Positions 47,801-55,678 of a stretch of 64,000 bases of DNA are shown one piece after another. Under the pieces are notes generated by a model. That model did not search any database and was not told where the DNA came from. It was given only the letters and a program-made list of their open reading frames with translations. Numbering within the stretch: the stretch's first letter is position 1; the number at the start of each line of letters is the position of its first letter. The stretch is from Paenibacillus sp. BK033. GTDB taxonomy: Bacteria; Bacillota; Bacilli; Paenibacillales; Paenibacillaceae. The stretch spans positions 434,001 to 498,000 of the forward strand of contig NZ_SLVP01000004.1 of NCBI RefSeq assembly GCF_004345425.1, written 5' to 3'. A program made the translations under genes and the position numbers.

Positions 47801-48861
47801 CGGATTTCTGGCTGGAGAACCAAACGGGTAGCTATATTATGAGTAAGTATTTCTCGGAGCGGTTTATTAAAGTCAGCCCACTGTTCTGGATTGACGGTGG
47901 ACAGGCTGATGATAACAGCACGCCTGGGTATGATCCGATTACGACAGGATTAGATCCTTATCCGTATCCGATGGTGCAGGGAGATCCGGATAAACAATTC
48001 TTTTTAAGACGTAATAATAGTAGAGAAGTGGTTCCTTCTCAGATTGGTTCATTAACATTGTCCTATGATCCGAGTATTGCGCAGGGAGCGGGTACAGCCG
48101 TAACCGTATTCCGTTACGATCCGGTAGAAGATTTGTGGGAGAATATCGGCGGCACAGTTGATGAGAAAAAACATACGATTAAAGTTCCATTCAGCAAATT
48201 TGGTTATTATGTGGTAAGCAAACTTACTTATGGCTACAACGATATTAATGATCATCCTTATGCCCGTGAAGCAATGGAAGCCATCTTCTCTAAGGGGATT
48301 ATGAATGCTTCTGATCCAACCGGTATTTTTGGGGCTGATCAATATGTGACCCGCGGCGAATTTGCGCGAATGATTGTTAAGGCGCTCAACATTCCTCTGA
48401 ATTATGCGGGGACTCAGCATTTTAGCGATGTGATCGTGGATACAAATATCAATCCCAAAGCACTTTATGATTATCGTTTTATTGAAACAGCAGCAAGAGC
48501 CGGTATCGTCAGAGGCACGCAACCTAAGAGCTTCCAGCCTGATTCGAGCTTGACACGTCAGGATGCTACGGTTATTCTTGCTAAGGCGCTTAACCTGAAG
48601 CTTGAGACCAATGCAGCCAAAGCGAAAGCAGCTTTGGATAAAGCTTTCAAAGATTCGGGAAATACAGATTACTACGCTATCCCATCCATTCTTGCCATTC
48701 AAAAGAAAGGCTTCATTCAGGGTTCGATGATCGATCCGAATGATAAGAAGGCGGGATATGTATTTGAACCAAGAGCAAGACTTCTGCGGAGTGACGCAGC
48801 AATCATAATGGCTAAAGTCATGGCGAGCAACAAAACATTGCCTGCTATTTACGCGAATTAA
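44824..48861 (+). CDS. Large secreted surface protein with three C-terminal SLH domains
   Basis: 1345 aa. A signal peptide (KKLLSLVLSLALLITLLPP, cleavage near ASAAG) is followed by a long, beta-rich ectodomain (about 30-1120) in which I recognise no named domain. Three SLH domains end the protein (INDHPYAREAMEAIFSKGIM; FSDVIVDTNINPKALYDYRF; DYYAIPSILAIQKKGFIQG). It should be anchored to pyruvylated SCWP. TTG 44824 is the start, with AAAGGAGG upstream. It sits between tagO and the main S-layer gene and has its own promoter and terminator. Confidence 0.88.
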   Translation: MKKLLSLVLSLALLITLLPPFSTPHKASAAGTYFMFNNEMYAAKDARMTTDKYVTLTGTINSVVGNSISYSVYNIKRNDPTEAPVKSIENQTSNIKLTGNNLTVTNLELYPGLNKITFKGIYGTSTVTESIYIEYRDNPLLYDLTANIRGVQYSILEDATTILQSPMSEGKDSEDISISGVAPNATKVTVVMNGKSYEYRVSDAGDYKFIASPLNIKAGKNIVTIRVSNDSQTIETTRELAFYNGSVTFYDVNLTDGTSTADLSQGPDLSVDTDSTDSLTLTGKAIVPVQQVSDIADVISKFIFAPDAQFTSTPTIKVTRTTPDAGTYKPSDKFITVEFSSDLGSINAFTAEKNYTFNLKGYNVVKKQTEQSDTMTFKLHNSTNPYIYDVNYLNGYTSDMSTKASQLQSLVGTDIENANIFALPMGVEVLIGNYSSLSGSYTGIMSLADSSGAVQTGSFRQLGFEQVVYRNVNGVSRPFLRVFMEISKMPSAGTQNLYFKLKNDTAGMKKVTVKLLYGPFAKYDSIYDGLVVKYDTTLGDDAGKTFLLSQLGQFAGQFSNVANESDIVFSKQATSTKPQTVYFYLNNVAIGLTQGSSLSQFRIDPADEELAFNILNKTGENTIRIVFNTAKNNYENTVKFNIVPTNLPTIPAPNTDGVYPYSISRTEPLPNDPNFTKVSSFFSTKEAQMKVYGTFAFLDLGERPDLIQSKVTALGGSSTNYILQISSPNFKSDIEWNLSKEFTVVSNGVRIQIVNPSTPSQDNTIPNLQVFYDVNGKYFYFILDNQEVPDDGSSQIYLITVFNTGKTGPRATYRLQVDPIAIPYTVLAPVLEERNLNQNYVDVIITSPGAETMTINKIAAKKVNYLDYSNDPVNPTPIESFKVRVTGLKENKETAIPIVITRGKDKITDTLKVNYQPANIPGAQYTETMATSHKAFNGSLALTFPKNTKLIRPSYNSTASNSSQIYSGNQLLFGIANPTDGIVNRYEYRKQPADFWLENQTGSYIMSKYFSERFIKVSPLFWIDGGQADDNSTPGYDPITTGLDPYPYPMVQGDPDKQFFLRRNNSREVVPSQIGSLTLSYDPSIAQGAGTAVTVFRYDPVEDLWENIGGTVDEKKHTIKVPFSKFGYYVVSKLTYGYNDINDHPYAREAMEAIFSKGIMNASDPTGIFGADQYVTRGEFARMIVKALNIPLNYAGTQHFSDVIVDTNINPKALYDYRFIETAARAGIVRGTQPKSFQPDSSLTRQDATVILAKALNLKLETNAAKAKAALDKAFKDSGNTDYYAIPSILAIQKKGFIQGSMIDPNDKKAGYVFEPRARLLRSDAAIIMAKVMASNKTLPAIYAN

Positions 48862-48866
48862 TGGGG

Positions 48867-48910
48867 TAGAGCAGCTCGGCTCTTGCCGATCTGCTCTATT
48901 ATTAATTTTT
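48867..48910 (+). terminator. Terminator of the 1345-aa SLH gene
   Basis: TAGAGCAG...CTGCTCTA with inner TCGGC/GCCGA and a TCTT loop, followed by an interrupted T-tract. Confidence 0.8.
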
Positions 48911-48977
48911 ATTAATTGCTACTAATTTCTAAAGCAATATTTTCTATAGTAAGTTTATCCTTGGTAAATGTTTTGCA

Positions 48978-49006
48978 ATGACGAGATTGATAGGCCAAGC
49001 TATACT
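48978..49006 (+). promoter_or_regulatory. Possible distal promoter of the S-layer gene
   Basis: ATGACG (48978-48983), 17 bp, TATACT (49001-49006). If used, the leader exceeds 370 nt. Confidence 0.4.
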
Positions 49007-49195
49007 AAGTACATACCTAGGGAAGGGTAGCAATACATAAACAACCGAATCGAAAAAAAACTCAGAACTTTTTTTGAACTGAGCGCAACTTTTTGAGCTA
49101 CTGTGCGTTTAATTACATGACATTGCAAAAACGAGGCATGTAGTACCTTGGGACTACTATTCTTGCTCCAAGTGGAATGATTTCTCAACTTCCTC

Positions 49196-49224
49196 TTTAC
49201 GCTGTGGGTAGCCCATTGTATAAT
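49196..49224 (+). promoter_or_regulatory. Main candidate promoter of the S-layer gene
   Basis: TTTACG (49196-49201), 17 bp, TATAAT (49219-49224). The implied leader is about 158 nt. Long leaders and several promoters are common for S-layer genes. No gene is supported in 48862-49388; the minus-strand frame at 49000-49296 shows no recognisable features. Confidence 0.6.
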
Positions 49225-49388
49225 GTTAAAGTGGTAGGTCTTCTCTAGTAATATATTTATATGGTTTTTTCGTAGGTTTACGAGTTTCTGCGACATGTTC
49301 TTACATAGGGTTGAAGCATGGAAGCAGACATCATTTATATTATTTTATTAATTTATGCTCTTAACTCGGGGAAGGGGGTGAATCGGCT

Positions 49389-52073
49389 ATGAGAAAAACG
49401 AGCAATTCATTTTCTAAACAAAACTCTCAACAACCGAAGGCATTTAGAGGAGGAGAAAAAAAGGTTATGAAGAAAAGTTTACTTTCGCTGGCACTCGCTG
49501 GCTCCATGCTTTCCGCTTTGGCAGTTCCTGCATTTGCAGCTACTCCATCTGACGTAGTTGGCAAACCAGTACAATCCGCAGTTGAGCAACTGACTGCACT
49601 GGGTATCGTTCAAGGTTATGCTGACGGTACTTTTAAACCGGACAACACGATCACTCGTGCTGAGCTGGCTAAAATCGTTATCGTTGCAACTGGTAACGAA
49701 AGCTCCGCAAACCTGATGGCTAACACAGCTCCTGCGTTCAAAGACGTTAAAAAAGGCGCTTGGTACACAGGTTACATCAATGCTGCTGCAGCTAAAGGCT
49801 TCATCCAAGGCTACAACGGCAAATTCCGCCCTAACGACACTATCAAGTTCGAAGAAGTAACTGCGATCCTGGTTCGTGCTCTTGGATACCAAGACAAGTA
49901 CCTGTCCGGCTCGTGGCCTTACAACGTGTTGCTTCAAGCTGACGAAGTTGGTCTGTTCGAAGGCGTTGATGCAGCAAACGGTACAAACGCTACTCGTGGC
50001 GTAGTTGCTGAACTGACATCCAACACTTTGGATAAACAACTGGTATCTTACAATGCAGACGGCGATCTTGGCTACCTGCTGGTTGATACTGACGGTGACG
50101 GCAAAGGCGACGCTGCTAAACTGTTCATCAGCAAACTCGGCGCGTTTGAACCAGCTAACGTATTGACAGCTGGCGCACTGAACTCCAGCGGCCAAATCAG
50201 CCTTGGTGGTAAAAGCGTTGCAACTGCAAAAGAATTCTTCGTTACTGGCGGCAAAAAACTGTCTGAACTGTTGGGTCATACAGTTAGCGTCCTGAAAAAC
50301 AAAAACGGCGAAGTTATTGCGGTAACTGATGCTCAAGAAGCTGGTAAAATCGTTAACGCTTCAACAGATGTGGACACAATTACGCTTGGTAGCACAACTC
50401 CTGCAGTTCCTGCTGATCTTACATTTAAAGTAAACAACGGAGCTGCTACTTACACAGCTACTGCTGATGTGAAAGTGTTTGTGAACTCCGTTGAGCAAAA
50501 CTTGCCTTATACATTCACTAATGACCAAGATGTTCAATTGCTCTTGAACAGCAAAGGCAACGTTCAAGCGATTCTCGTGAGCACTTGGAAATCTGACAAT
50601 GTATTTAAAGAAGTAGTTTCCTACTCCACATACAGCAGAATCATCGGTAAAGACGGCTATTCCGTTAAAGTGGATGCTAACACAGCAATCACTCTTGACG
50701 GTAAAGCAGCTAAACTGGCTGATCTGAAAGAAAACGACATTGTTAACTATGTTGTTAACGGCGACACTGCTCTGCAAGTAGTTGCGACTCGCAACGTTGT
50801 AACTGGTAAACTGCAAGCTGTTGGTAATGACGGCAAAGGTAACGCAACTTACACAGTTAACGGCACAACTTACACTCAAGCTGGCACTCAAGTTTCAGCT
50901 CTGACTGCATCCGCAATCGGTACTGAATATGCGTTTAACCTGAACAAAGATGGTAAAGTGGTATACTACGCAACTACAACAGCAACAGCTGCTGCTAACT
51001 ATGCAATCATCTTCACAGCTGATAACAAAGCTGACCATAGCGGCTACTCTGTAATTAACAATGGTGTAGTTGAAGGTGGCTACTATAAAGTAGTTTACTA
51101 TTCTTTGAAAGATAACACTAAAGTTACTGCTTACACTAAAGATGAAGACTACACTGCTGGTACACTGGTACCTCTGAAAACAGATAGCAATGGTCTTTTG
51201 ACTCTTAATGTAGGTGATAAAGATTCTAACAATGTTGCTATTGCTGATGACGTTGTAACTAGCCTGACTGGTACAGCTGTAACTGCAGTTGATTCGACTA
51301 AAGTAACTGCTGGTACAACATATCGTCTGGATAGCAGCACTGTTTACCTGAAATTGGGTGTGAACGCAACTACTCCAGCTGACTCTACAGTAACTGCTGC
51401 TACGGCTGCTGACGTAACTAAAGGTGCTACGATTGCTGTTCGTTCTAACGACACTGGCGTTGCTCAATACGTAATCGTTCTGGGCAGCGGCTCTGTAGAC
51501 CAGTTGGCTCAAGCTCAAGGTCTGTTCATCAGCAAATCCTTGACTGCTACAACTACTAACGAAGCTGACAATGTTTACACTATTAAATTGAATGTTAATG
51601 GTGAAACTAAGTCGTTCAACGTAGACAAAGCAACATACCTGGCAACTTACGCTGATAACGATGTGGTTACTCTGACTGACGCTGCTACAGGCGCAGGCGC
51701 TGGAGACGGTAAATACGATGCTAAAGCAATCGCTACTGCTGTAGCTAAGACTCCGTATAAACCAGCTGTTGTAGATGATCCTGCAACTCCAGCAGACGAA
51801 ACTGCACCTGCTGTTCCTGCAGATTTGTCGGTAACTGACATCAGCGGTAAAAAATTGAACTTCCTGGGTGCTCCATATGTTGTAACTGGTGCTACTCAAA
51901 TCTTCATTAAGAAAACTGATGGTACTATTGCAACTACGAACTTTACCGATGTACTTGTTGCAGCAGATAACCTCGGTGTAGGTTCTGGTAAGTATGAAGT
52001 GAAACTTGCTGGTACTGGTACTTCTTACAACGGTAACAATGAAGCTGGCGTGATCCTGATCACTGCTCACTAA
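49389..52073 (+). CDS. Main S-layer protein with N-terminal SLH domains
   Basis: 894 aa from ATG 49389; 868 aa from the in-frame ATG 49467. Both starts have strong ribosome sites (GAAGGGGGTGA at 49371-49381 and AGGAGGAG at 49448-49455). The signal peptide begins at the second Met (KKSLLSLALAGSMLSALAVPAFA). Three SLH-like domains follow (about 30-220 of the short form; the third is degenerate), then a long Ala/Thr/Val/Asp-rich beta-domain array without Cys. Codons are strongly restricted (many GCT, GTA, CTG, AAC, AAA, ACT), unlike neighbouring genes, as expected for the most abundant cell protein. Confidence 0.9.
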   Translation: MRKTSNSFSKQNSQQPKAFRGGEKKVMKKSLLSLALAGSMLSALAVPAFAATPSDVVGKPVQSAVEQLTALGIVQGYADGTFKPDNTITRAELAKIVIVATGNESSANLMANTAPAFKDVKKGAWYTGYINAAAAKGFIQGYNGKFRPNDTIKFEEVTAILVRALGYQDKYLSGSWPYNVLLQADEVGLFEGVDAANGTNATRGVVAELTSNTLDKQLVSYNADGDLGYLLVDTDGDGKGDAAKLFISKLGAFEPANVLTAGALNSSGQISLGGKSVATAKEFFVTGGKKLSELLGHTVSVLKNKNGEVIAVTDAQEAGKIVNASTDVDTITLGSTTPAVPADLTFKVNNGAATYTATADVKVFVNSVEQNLPYTFTNDQDVQLLLNSKGNVQAILVSTWKSDNVFKEVVSYSTYSRIIGKDGYSVKVDANTAITLDGKAAKLADLKENDIVNYVVNGDTALQVVATRNVVTGKLQAVGNDGKGNATYTVNGTTYTQAGTQVSALTASAIGTEYAFNLNKDGKVVYYATTTATAAANYAIIFTADNKADHSGYSVINNGVVEGGYYKVVYYSLKDNTKVTAYTKDEDYTAGTLVPLKTDSNGLLTLNVGDKDSNNVAIADDVVTSLTGTAVTAVDSTKVTAGTTYRLDSSTVYLKLGVNATTPADSTVTAATAADVTKGATIAVRSNDTGVAQYVIVLGSGSVDQLAQAQGLFISKSLTATTTNEADNVYTIKLNVNGETKSFNVDKATYLATYADNDVVTLTDAATGAGAGDGKYDAKAIATAVAKTPYKPAVVDDPATPADETAPAVPADLSVTDISGKKLNFLGAPYVVTGATQIFIKKTDGTIATTNFTDVLVAADNLGVGSGKYEVKLAGTGTSYNGNNEAGVILITAH

Positions 52074-52094
52074 TTGCTTCTTCGTAACCATCTA

Positions 52095-52128
52095 GAAAGC
52101 TGAGAGCTTTGCTCTCAGCTTTCTTTTT
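52095..52128 (+). terminator. Rho-independent terminator of the S-layer gene
   Basis: GAAAGCTGAGAG and CTCTCAGCTTTC form a perfect 12-bp stem with a 5-nt loop, followed by T5. Confidence 0.94.
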
Positions 52129-52293
52129 ATTTTCTAGAGAATCGTTCATACATAGTTCATATAAACACGTTATAGTTACTTGTATAGGCGGATTCAGAAT
52201 GCAGAGGGCGAAACATTTTTGAAAGTGCCGAAACTTATAGGATTCCATTCTCGTCTATTTAAGTAAATCTAATTATACGGAGTGAATGTGACA

Positions 52294-54390
52294 ATGCGGA
52301 AAAGCTTTAAACGATCGACAATGCTCGTATCTCTCTTCGTCGCTTTTGTGATGCTTCTAAGTGCCATTCCGGTATCTTTCGCGGCTGCGACAACGGCATC
52401 ATCGGTTAATAAGAAGGTGTACATATCAGGTAATTCCTATGTGCAGCTTACGGATGCCAGCTTGATCCCAAGTGTTAACGGCGCTACGGCCAGCTTCACA
52501 TTTGAATTTTATAACGGAAGCAGTAGTCCTATTAATCTTGTCGATTACTGGGCACGATTGAAAACAAAAAGCGGCACAAAATATACTCTCACGCTGCTAG
52601 ATAAAGCAAACAAAAAGACGGTTAGTCCAAAGTCGAGTACAACTCTTACTTTCTACAGTGCCGTAGGCTCGAAAGTGACAATGGATCAACTCATTCTTAA
52701 CTTTGTGAAGTTTGACTTCTCTGTTTCCGGTTATGAGAAAACAATCGGTCAATTTACATTCCCTGCTGGCTACACAAATGACGTAAAGGCTGGTGGATAT
52801 CGAGCGGTTAAAGTTGGCGGCTCCAGCGTGAACATGCGCGTGAATAAAACAACGGTAGGCAAGACAGTGGATAATTACTCGGTCAATCTAACTTATGTAG
52901 CACGTAATACAAGCCAATTTGGAGTTAACCTCCCAGAGTATAACTACTATATTAAAACTTCGGTAGGCCTTTATAAATTGACATTGAAAGATACGACAGA
53001 TCAAAATCTGCTTTTGGCCCCCTCGGTACTTAATACAATTGAATTGACAGGATCTATCCCTAATACCGTACCGACATCCGGATGGAAATTCATTGTTACC
53101 CAAAAAGTAACGGCTGCTGATAATACGCAAGTTGAGTTGCCTGTCGTTTCTTTCGTAACACCAGTATCCGTTGGTAATACCAGCACTGGCACAGCAAAAC
53201 AAACCTTTACGGATGCCAATGGCACTTATAACATTGAATTACAATCTGTACAACGCATGCCTTGGAATAATGAAGATAACGTAGTAGCTAAACTTGCAGT
53301 GAAGAATAGTGGTACGACATACCTGCCATTGCCTGATCTTACAGGTACCATGCAGCTTGATGACTCGATCACACTGACTAGCCAAACGGTTAAAAATGCC
53401 GGAGATATCAGCATCGCACCAGGCGCTACTACTACGATGACTTTCATAGGCAAACTGCAAACCGGATATAACTGGAAGAAGTTCGAGCTTCAATTAAACG
53501 AGAAATCCGGTAATGATACGGTCGAGGTAGCCGAGGTTACGAAGTCTGATATTACACCTATCTATTCGGTATCTTCAGGCAGCGTGTATACTCAAAAATC
53601 GATTGGATCTGAAATGAGCGTGAAAGTAACGGATGTGCGTACTTACAGTGGAGATACAAACGATCTTTATGCGGTATATCTTGATGTTACGAACAACCAG
53701 TCCAGAAGCAAAACAATGCCGCAATGGACGGGATACTTCAAATCGGCGAACGGTAATTATTACGACGTTACTTTTGTAAAAACAGCTACGACAGTCTCAC
53801 CAGGCTATAAAGAGCAGGTTATTGCTTATACACAGCTTCCTTCGAATGTAAGCCGCGAAGGCCTACAACTGTTAATGGGTGAAGCTATCGACACAAATGG
53901 ATTGCTGAAAGGTGCAACAGGAAATCCTACCGGTTATATCCGCGGCGTTTTGTTTGGTCTACCGGCCGAAACGGCAATCAATAGTAACAAAGGAATCAAG
54001 ATTGGTCCATATACAGTAGATCTTACTCAATTCAGTATCTTTGTTCAAAATGAACTCAATGTTGTTATCAATCTGGCTAGCACAGTTAATCGAGATTACA
54101 ACTATGATGGATTCACGCAATCCAAGCTGCAATACGAATTGGTATATGAGCCAACTGGCGATGTATTGTGGACGCAAAATGTTAGCCTGGAAGGCAAAGC
54201 AGATAACAGCCTGCAATGGAAAGTCGGCAATAACATGAACGAGATTACTCAAAAGCAAACCGAAAATAAATATTGGAGCAGCTATACTTTAAATGTGTAT
54301 GAAGTGCTAAACGGCAACAAGAAAAAGCTGTTCTCCAAAGATGTGAAATTTGCTCCATCTTATAACTGGTTAGATGAAACGAACAACTAA
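52294..54390 (+). CDS. Secreted protein with about five beta-sandwich repeats, no SLH domain
   Basis: 698 aa, not recognised as a named family. A signal peptide (MRKSFKRSTMLVSLFVAFVM..., cleavage near VSFA) precedes four or five diverged repeats of about 120-150 aa. Each has an alternating-strand pattern such as Y-V-L-V-N followed by LP-Y and a Pro-centred strand (examples near residues 65-140, 190-275, 330-410 and 455-540). This resembles Ig-like DUF4352-type folds (inference). No SLH, LPXTG or lipobox anchor is visible. Directly after the S-layer gene, it may associate with the S-layer by protein contacts. ATG 52294 follows CGGAGTGA. Confidence 0.7.
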   Translation: MRKSFKRSTMLVSLFVAFVMLLSAIPVSFAAATTASSVNKKVYISGNSYVQLTDASLIPSVNGATASFTFEFYNGSSSPINLVDYWARLKTKSGTKYTLTLLDKANKKTVSPKSSTTLTFYSAVGSKVTMDQLILNFVKFDFSVSGYEKTIGQFTFPAGYTNDVKAGGYRAVKVGGSSVNMRVNKTTVGKTVDNYSVNLTYVARNTSQFGVNLPEYNYYIKTSVGLYKLTLKDTTDQNLLLAPSVLNTIELTGSIPNTVPTSGWKFIVTQKVTAADNTQVELPVVSFVTPVSVGNTSTGTAKQTFTDANGTYNIELQSVQRMPWNNEDNVVAKLAVKNSGTTYLPLPDLTGTMQLDDSITLTSQTVKNAGDISIAPGATTTMTFIGKLQTGYNWKKFELQLNEKSGNDTVEVAEVTKSDITPIYSVSSGSVYTQKSIGSEMSVKVTDVRTYSGDTNDLYAVYLDVTNNQSRSKTMPQWTGYFKSANGNYYDVTFVKTATTVSPGYKEQVIAYTQLPSNVSREGLQLLMGEAIDTNGLLKGATGNPTGYIRGVLFGLPAETAINSNKGIKIGPYTVDLTQFSIFVQNELNVVINLASTVNRDYNYDGFTQSKLQYELVYEPTGDVLWTQNVSLEGKADNSLQWKVGNNMNEITQKQTENKYWSSYTLNVYEVLNGNKKKLFSKDVKFAPSYNWLDETNN

Positions 54391-54440
54391 TCTAGTTTAT
54401 GAGGAAATTTTAAAGTAAGAAATAACTGGTTAATCCCATT

Positions 54441-54485
54441 CAAATCTAGTATCTTAATAGAAGATACTAGATTTGTTTGTGTAAT
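54441..54485 (+). terminator. Rho-independent terminator
   Basis: CAAATCTAGTATCTT (54441-54455) pairs perfectly with 54461-54475 around AATAG, followed by a T-rich tract. Confidence 0.92.
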
Positions 54486-54521
54486 TTTGCGTAATTGCGT
54501 TATGAAAGGAGCTTGTCGAAA

Positions 54522-55019
54522 TTGAAGAAGTATGCACTACGGATTGTACTCGCTGTTGTTCTTGTAGGAGCAGGCATTATTGCTGGGGTAAACTGGCCGA
54601 CAACCCTTGAGGCGGAATCCAATGCGGCTGTGCCGGGTTCTGCCGATGATCCGGTCGTAACCAAGAGCTATGTGGATGAACAGATTGCCAAAGCTGGTGG
54701 TTCTAACGGAGGCGGAACAACGCAGCCGGAAACCGGCGGTGCAAGCGCGAAGCTTAACGTTGTATCTGTCCCTAACGGAAAAATCCTCATTGCGAACGAA
54801 GGTACGGAGGTTGTCGTGCGTTCAGGTAAAGCCGTTGTATATAGTACGGACGCTAATGGTATTGCGGATTTGACGGATGGCAAAGATTTAACGAACGGCA
54901 AATCGATCACGGCTAACCATCATATTTTGTTCCCGCGCGCAGGACGTGGTATTACTACTGCTCCTACCTATAAAGGTTCGTTGACTGTATTGGTACGCGG
55001 CAGCTACGTAATTCAATAA
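54522..55019 (+). CDS. Membrane-anchored or secreted protein of unknown function
   Basis: 165 aa, not recognised. An N-terminal helix (YALRIVLAVVLVGAGIIAGVNW) serves as anchor or signal. An acidic segment with DDPVVTKSYVDEQIAKAGG and a Gly/Thr-rich linker follow. The C-terminal half (about 80-165) is beta-rich with NGKILIANEGTEVVVRSGKAVV and HHILFPRAGRG. The VTKSYVDEQ stretch suggests a short coiled or oligomerising element. The frame opens at 54495, but TTG 54522 has AAAGGAG upstream. Confidence 0.6.
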   Translation: MKKYALRIVLAVVLVGAGIIAGVNWPTTLEAESNAAVPGSADDPVVTKSYVDEQIAKAGGSNGGGTTQPETGGASAKLNVVSVPNGKILIANEGTEVVVRSGKAVVYSTDANGIADLTDGKDLTNGKSITANHHILFPRAGRGITTAPTYKGSLTVLVRGSYVIQ

Positions 55020-55133
55020 GCTTGGATGTTATAGAACATTTTACCCGTACAGTAAATAAGTTATACGCTTCAAACCGCCCGGAAGAACACACAATAAAGC
55101 CACGTTCCTAATTTAAATGGAGGTGTTCTTATT

Positions 55134-55409
55134 ATGAATCGTCGTTCTTCCAACAGAGTGGTTGTACCGGAGTGTAAGGAAGCGCTGAATCAAATGAAGT
55201 ATGAGCTTGCAGCGGAGCTTGGCTTATTTGCTTCTCATGGTGTGAGTGTTGGTGCTGACACAGAGTTTGCTGACGAGCTTGGCGGAGTAAGCGGCGGTAC
55301 TCGGATCCAGTGGCGGGAAGTGACTAGCCGCGATGTCGGTTCGATCGGTGGCAGCATTACACAGCGTCTTGTTGCCCAAGCCGAAAAAGTGTTGAACGGC
55401 TACGTTTAA
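55134..55409 (+). CDS. Alpha/beta-type small acid-soluble spore protein, divergent
   Basis: 91 aa. It coats and protects spore DNA and is degraded by the Gpr protease at germination. The core EALNQMKYELAAELG (including the protease-recognition region) and C-terminal SIGGSITQRLVAQAEKVL are clear. Between GADT and TSRDVGS, however, about 22 extra residues (EFADELGGVSGGTRIQW...) separate two segments that usually adjoin. GGAGGTG precedes the ATG. No convincing SigG promoter was found upstream. Confidence 0.85.
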   Translation: MNRRSSNRVVVPECKEALNQMKYELAAELGLFASHGVSVGADTEFADELGGVSGGTRIQWREVTSRDVGSIGGSITQRLVAQAEKVLNGYV

Positions 55410-55462
55410 ATTCTAAGCGTTATAAGTTTCTTCTTATAAATACAGCTTAAATTCTCCGGTTT

Positions 55463-55501
55463 GAAACGCGTTCTGCCGGTTAAGGCCGGCGAAGACGTTT
55501 C
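55463..55501. other. Bulged stem-loop between SASP gene and metK
   Basis: GAAACG/CGTTTC, TTC/GAA and GCCGG/CCGGC stack into one stem. No T-run follows. Its role is unknown; it could end or stabilise the SASP transcript. Confidence 0.45.
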
Positions 55502-55544
55502 GACCTTGAGCGGAATCTTATATTGTATCAAAAATTGGTATCCG

Positions 55545-55573
55545 TTGACACCAAGCGACATTTTCGGTATTAT
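55545..55573 (+). promoter_or_regulatory. Strong SigA promoter of metK
   Basis: TTGACA (55545-55550), 17 bp, TATTAT (55568-55573): 11 of 12 consensus bases. Transcription should start near 55580. Confidence 0.85.
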
Positions 55574-55596
55574 ACTGTTTTAGAGAGTTGTCTAAC

Positions 55597-55628
55597 AACC
55601 TTTTCCTACGGGAAAAGGTTCATTTTTT
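55597..55628 (+). terminator. Intrinsic terminator in the metK leader (putative attenuator)
   Basis: AACCTTTTCC-TACG-GGAAAAGGTT, a perfect 10-bp stem, is followed by CATTTTTT. It begins only about 17 nt after the predicted start and lies between promoter and gene. A small GTTGT-CTA-ACAAC hairpin just before it shares bases with its left arm, so the two partly exclude each other. No S-box (SAM-I) motif is visible. Confidence 0.75.
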
Positions 55629-55678
55629 GTGTAGGATGTCTGCACTTATTTCATACTAGCTGTAGGAGGTTGATACGG

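Noticed and set aside
49000..49296. 98-codon minus-strand frame in the S-layer leader
   Set aside because: No recognisable domain, no good start context; the region is better explained as promoters and leader.
55410..55678. SAM-I (S-box) riboswitch before metK
   Set aside because: No S-box core motifs, and only about 17 nt lie between the predicted start and the terminator.
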